Assembly (NCBI RefSeq): GCF_013385825.1
Contig: NZ_JACAPG010000017.1
Coordinates: 24,146-88,145 of the forward strand
Source: Pseudomonas reactans
GTDB lineage: Bacteria; Pseudomonadota; Gammaproteobacteria; Pseudomonadales; Pseudomonadaceae
Direction: 5' to 3'
Length of the DNA stretch: 64,000 bases
Position 1 is the first letter of the stretch. Each line of letters starts with the position of its first letter. A program made the translations under genes and the position numbers. A model generated the notes under the pieces. It was not told the DNA's origin, searched no databases, and worked only from the letters and a program-made list of their open reading frames with translations. Below are positions 61,612-64,000 of the stretch, piece by piece.

Positions 61612-64000
61612 CCCACCTCTCCCATATTGCCCTTATCGAATTTGAGCTGGATGGCTTTCATCAGAGCCTGGTGATTTATCGCCAGCAGATGGACGCGTGG
61701 TATTCGCGTGCGCTGGATTCGGTGAGCCATGCGCTGGACATGCCGTCGCTGCTGGGGATGGATCGGGTGTTGCGGGTGGGCGATTCGCAGCGGGCGGTGA
61801 GCATTACGGATACTGACTTTTCGACCGTGGCCCAGTGCGCGGTGGGCGGCGAGCTGAAGATCGAGAGCCTGTTCGAGTCGGTGTATGACGTGCCGATCGG
61901 CAACATCCCGGTGGAGGTGATCGGGCTGGATGACGGCAGTTCCACCGTGATCATGCTGGATGAACAAGGCAAGGGCTCGCACCACTGCGCGGCGGGTGGG
62001 CGCTATCAGGTGCGGGTGCAAGGCGGCGTTTCCGAGGAACAGGTCGATGCGCTGTTTGCTTCCTACGCAGGGCTGACGTCGGACCTGGAGAAGTGGCTTC
62101 GGGCGCAGTGGTCGGATTTTAAACCGCGCTGGGAGCAGTCCACCGCCAGCGCGATTGGCAGCGGCGTACTGGCTGGCAGTTGGGGGGCGATTCGTGATGT
62201 GTGGGACAGCATCAAGCTGGTGCAGGCGATTCTTGATGACCCTTTGAAATACGTCGAACAGTTGGGCGCAGAAGCGGCCAAATTGGCGCAGCTCGCCACT
62301 GATGCGCCCAAAGTCATGGAACAGGCGATGCTGCTGGCCAGTGATGAGGCGGCGCTGTTCCTGATGCTGCGCACGGCGATGATCTGGTTGAACGCATTGC
62401 CGCCCGGTGAAATGGCTGAGATGGCGGCTGGGTTTGTGGTGTCGTTGCTGATTGACCTGGTGATTGGCGTAGTGTTGACCATCGCCCTGCCAGCGGCGGG
62501 TGTGGCGTATTTGAGCCTGCGGTTGGTGAAGTATGGCGGGCAGATTCTTGAGGCGGCGACGGGTTTTGTCAGGGGACTTTTGGGGATTCTGACGAAGTTC
62601 ATGCAGGCCGTGGATCGCTACAAGGCGGTCGCGGTTCGCGGGGTGGTTGGTGGGTTGAAGCAAGGCAGGCTGCAGATGCGCTGGAAGGCGCGGCAGAACG
62701 CGGTGCTGAAGCAGGCGGAGCATGTGGATGATGTGCCGGCTGTTGGGAAGAATCCGGCTGGGGATGCGGCGGCGTCTTCGGACAAGACCGCCACCGACGG
62801 CTGCCCGGTGTCGATGGTCACGGGTGAGGAACTGCTCACCCTCACCGATGGCACGTTGGATGGGATCTTGCCGTTTGAGTGGACCCGCTTGTATCGCACC
62901 AGCGCGGTGGAAGTGGATTGCGGGTTGGGGTTTGGCTGGAGTCACTCGCTGGCGCATCGGTTGAGTGTTGCCGGGAATTCGGTGGTGTGGACCGATCATG
63001 AGAATCGCTCGACTACCCTGCCCTTGCCCACGGTTTCTCGGCCGGCGATCACCAACAGTCTGGCGGAAGCGGCGATCTACTTGGGGTCGTTGCCCGATGA
63101 GTTAGTCCTGTCTCAAGGGTCGCGCTTCTACCATTTTCGCGACGGTGTGCTGACGGCGATCAGCGATGCGTATGACAACCGGCTGCGCATTTCCCGGAAT
63201 TACCTGGGGCAGATCGAGCGGCTGAATAACGGTGTCGGGCGCTCGCTGTTTCTGCGCTATGCGTCGGGCCGCATTGTGGCGGTGGACTACCAGATTGAGC
63301 GGGCGGTGGATGACGGTCCGTTTGTTTGGGTGACAGAGCAGAACGTTGTTTCCTACGCCTATGACGCGGCGGGTCGGTTGGTTTCTGCGACCAATGCCGT
63401 AGGCGAAAGCGAGGTTTATCGGTACGACGAGCAGCACGTCATTCTTGAGCGTGGACTGGCCGGTGGGGCGAGTTTTTTTTGGGAGTGGGAAAGGTCTGGT
63501 AAGGCGGCGCGATGTGTCCGGCATTGGGCCAGTTTCTCGCAAATGGACACGCGCTATGCCTGGGATGACAACGGCCAGGTCACGGTGTTTAACGCCGATG
63601 GCAGTCAGGAAGTCTATGTGCATGACCAGCGGGCGCGGCTGGTGCAGCGGGTGGATCCGGATGGGGCTGAGCACTCCAAATCCTACGATGACAAGGGAAG
63701 GCTGACGGTTGAGCAGGATCCGTTGGGGGCGATCACGGCCTACCAGTACGACGAAGCTGGGCGTTTGGTGGCGTTGTTTCCGGGGGATGATGAACCAACG
63801 TCCTACGAGCATGACAATGGATTCGTACGGGTTGTAAGGCGGGGTGAAGCGGTTTGGAAGTATGAGCGTAATGACCAGGGCGATGTTACGCGTAGGACCG
63901 ATCCTGACGGCCATTCGACTGAGTACAGCTACAACAAACGCGGGCAACTGACGCAGGTTTGGTATCCCGATCACAGCTGTCATCGGCTGGTTTGGAATGA
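61608..64000 (+). CDS. Rhs/YD-repeat polymorphic toxin protein (partial, 3' end outside window)
   Basis: The frame is open for 797 codons to the window edge with ATG 61608 preceded by AGGGAG. The N-terminal ~270 residues are unique; a hydrophobic pair lies at about 272-308 (FVVSLLIDLVIGVVLTIALP, AAGVAYLSLRLV). A DUF6531-type start (DGCPVSMVTGEELLTLTDG) is near residue 398, then YD repeats (YAYDAAGRLVSATNAVGE, YDDKGRLTVEQDPLG, YQYDEAGRLVALF, YSYNKRGQLTQVW). The missing C-terminus should hold a variable toxin domain. No vgrG or PAAR gene is visible upstream. Confidence 0.9.
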   Translation, partial: MTHLSHIALIEFELDGFHQSLVIYRQQMDAWYSRALDSVSHALDMPSLLGMDRVLRVGDSQRAVSITDTDFSTVAQCAVGGELKIESLFESVYDVPIGNIPVEVIGLDDGSSTVIMLDEQGKGSHHCAAGGRYQVRVQGGVSEEQVDALFASYAGLTSDLEKWLRAQWSDFKPRWEQSTASAIGSGVLAGSWGAIRDVWDSIKLVQAILDDPLKYVEQLGAEAAKLAQLATDAPKVMEQAMLLASDEAALFLMLRTAMIWLNALPPGEMAEMAAGFVVSLLIDLVIGVVLTIALPAAGVAYLSLRLVKYGGQILEAATGFVRGLLGILTKFMQAVDRYKAVAVRGVVGGLKQGRLQMRWKARQNAVLKQAEHVDDVPAVGKNPAGDAAASSDKTATDGCPVSMVTGEELLTLTDGTLDGILPFEWTRLYRTSAVEVDCGLGFGWSHSLAHRLSVAGNSVVWTDHENRSTTLPLPTVSRPAITNSLAEAAIYLGSLPDELVLSQGSRFYHFRDGVLTAISDAYDNRLRISRNYLGQIERLNNGVGRSLFLRYASGRIVAVDYQIERAVDDGPFVWVTEQNVVSYAYDAAGRLVSATNAVGESEVYRYDEQHVILERGLAGGASFFWEWERSGKAARCVRHWASFSQMDTRYAWDDNGQVTVFNADGSQEVYVHDQRARLVQRVDPDGAEHSKSYDDKGRLTVEQDPLGAITAYQYDEAGRLVALFPGDDEPTSYEHDNGFVRVVRRGEAVWKYERNDQGDVTRRTDPDGHSTEYSYNKRGQLTQVWYPDHSCHRLVWN

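Noticed and set aside
61350..62999. Minus-strand ORF of 549 codons opposite the RND end and the Rhs start
   Set aside because: Arg/His/Gln-rich translation without domains; the plus-strand Rhs frame explains the region.
1..64000. tRNA, rRNA, CRISPR arrays, insertion sequences and prophage genes
   Set aside because: Read through for tRNA-like cloverleafs, direct-repeat arrays, transposases and integrases; none was seen. This is by eye only.

Overview
The window looks like chromosomal DNA of a Pseudomonas of the fluorescens group. The DNA is GC-rich and genes are packed tightly, with many 1-4 bp or longer overlaps. Most telling are repeated REP/REPIN elements built on GGAGCCGGCTTGCCGGCGA, which are typical of these genomes. 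No rRNA, tRNA, CRISPR array, phage or insertion sequence was seen. Gene content is typical of a plant- or soil-associated, metabolically versatile pseudomonad: inositol, polyamines, metal efflux, siderophore receptors and many LysR/AraC regulators.

Layout. 1-2.4 kb: the edge of an inositol (iol) locus, with a partial iolC and divergent iolR sharing a GGAA-N6-TTCC operator. 2.3-8.3 kb: a minus-strand copper/silver efflux operon (cusCBA-like) led by a small Cys/Met-rich secreted protein. 8.3-11 kb: a MocR-type regulator and a divergent MFS exporter with two identical operator-like repeats between them. 11-14.4 kb: small and larger membrane proteins, then an OmpR/EnvZ-type two-component pair. 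14.5-17.8 kb: aldo/keto reductase-SDR-SRPBCC genes with a divergent LysR regulator. 17.9-22.7 kb: a glutamine synthetase-like ligase, polyamine-binding protein and FAD oxidoreductase (polyamine use), plus an AraC regulator. 22.8-27.4 kb: a TonB receptor, an MFS protein, an AraC regulator and an AhpD-like protein. 27.6-29.9 kb: a copper-handling group (DUF2946, SCO, PCu(A)C). 29.9-35.6 kb: a LysR gene, an oxidoreductase, a HIT protein, a lipoprotein, a hybrid histidine kinase and a LuxR response regulator.

35.7-42 kb holds the most intriguing metabolic cluster: FAD monooxygenase, RidA, DUF1028 protein, M20 deacylase, LysR regulator and NCS1 permease. It looks like a dedicated import-and-degradation route for an unknown N-acylated or N-heterocyclic compound. 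43.9-48 kb is a FecI-FecR-TonB receptor cell-surface signalling system with a candidate Fur box. 48-55 kb carries AraC/LysE, a secreted alpha/beta hydrolase, HxlR/SDR, a TrxR-like/Rrf2 pair and a cNMP-gated MscS-type channel. 55-61.5 kb carries a pirin, an MFS exporter and a two-gene RND efflux operon behind a perfect AT-rich palindrome. The window ends inside a large Rhs polymorphic-toxin gene (61.6 kb to the edge), whose short leader ORF has its ribosome binding site in a hairpin.

Broken genes are visible: a GNAT N-terminal fragment near 32.7 kb and a frameshifted sugar-epimerase tail near 49.6 kb. Functions are assigned from visible motifs and family memory only; no database search was possible.
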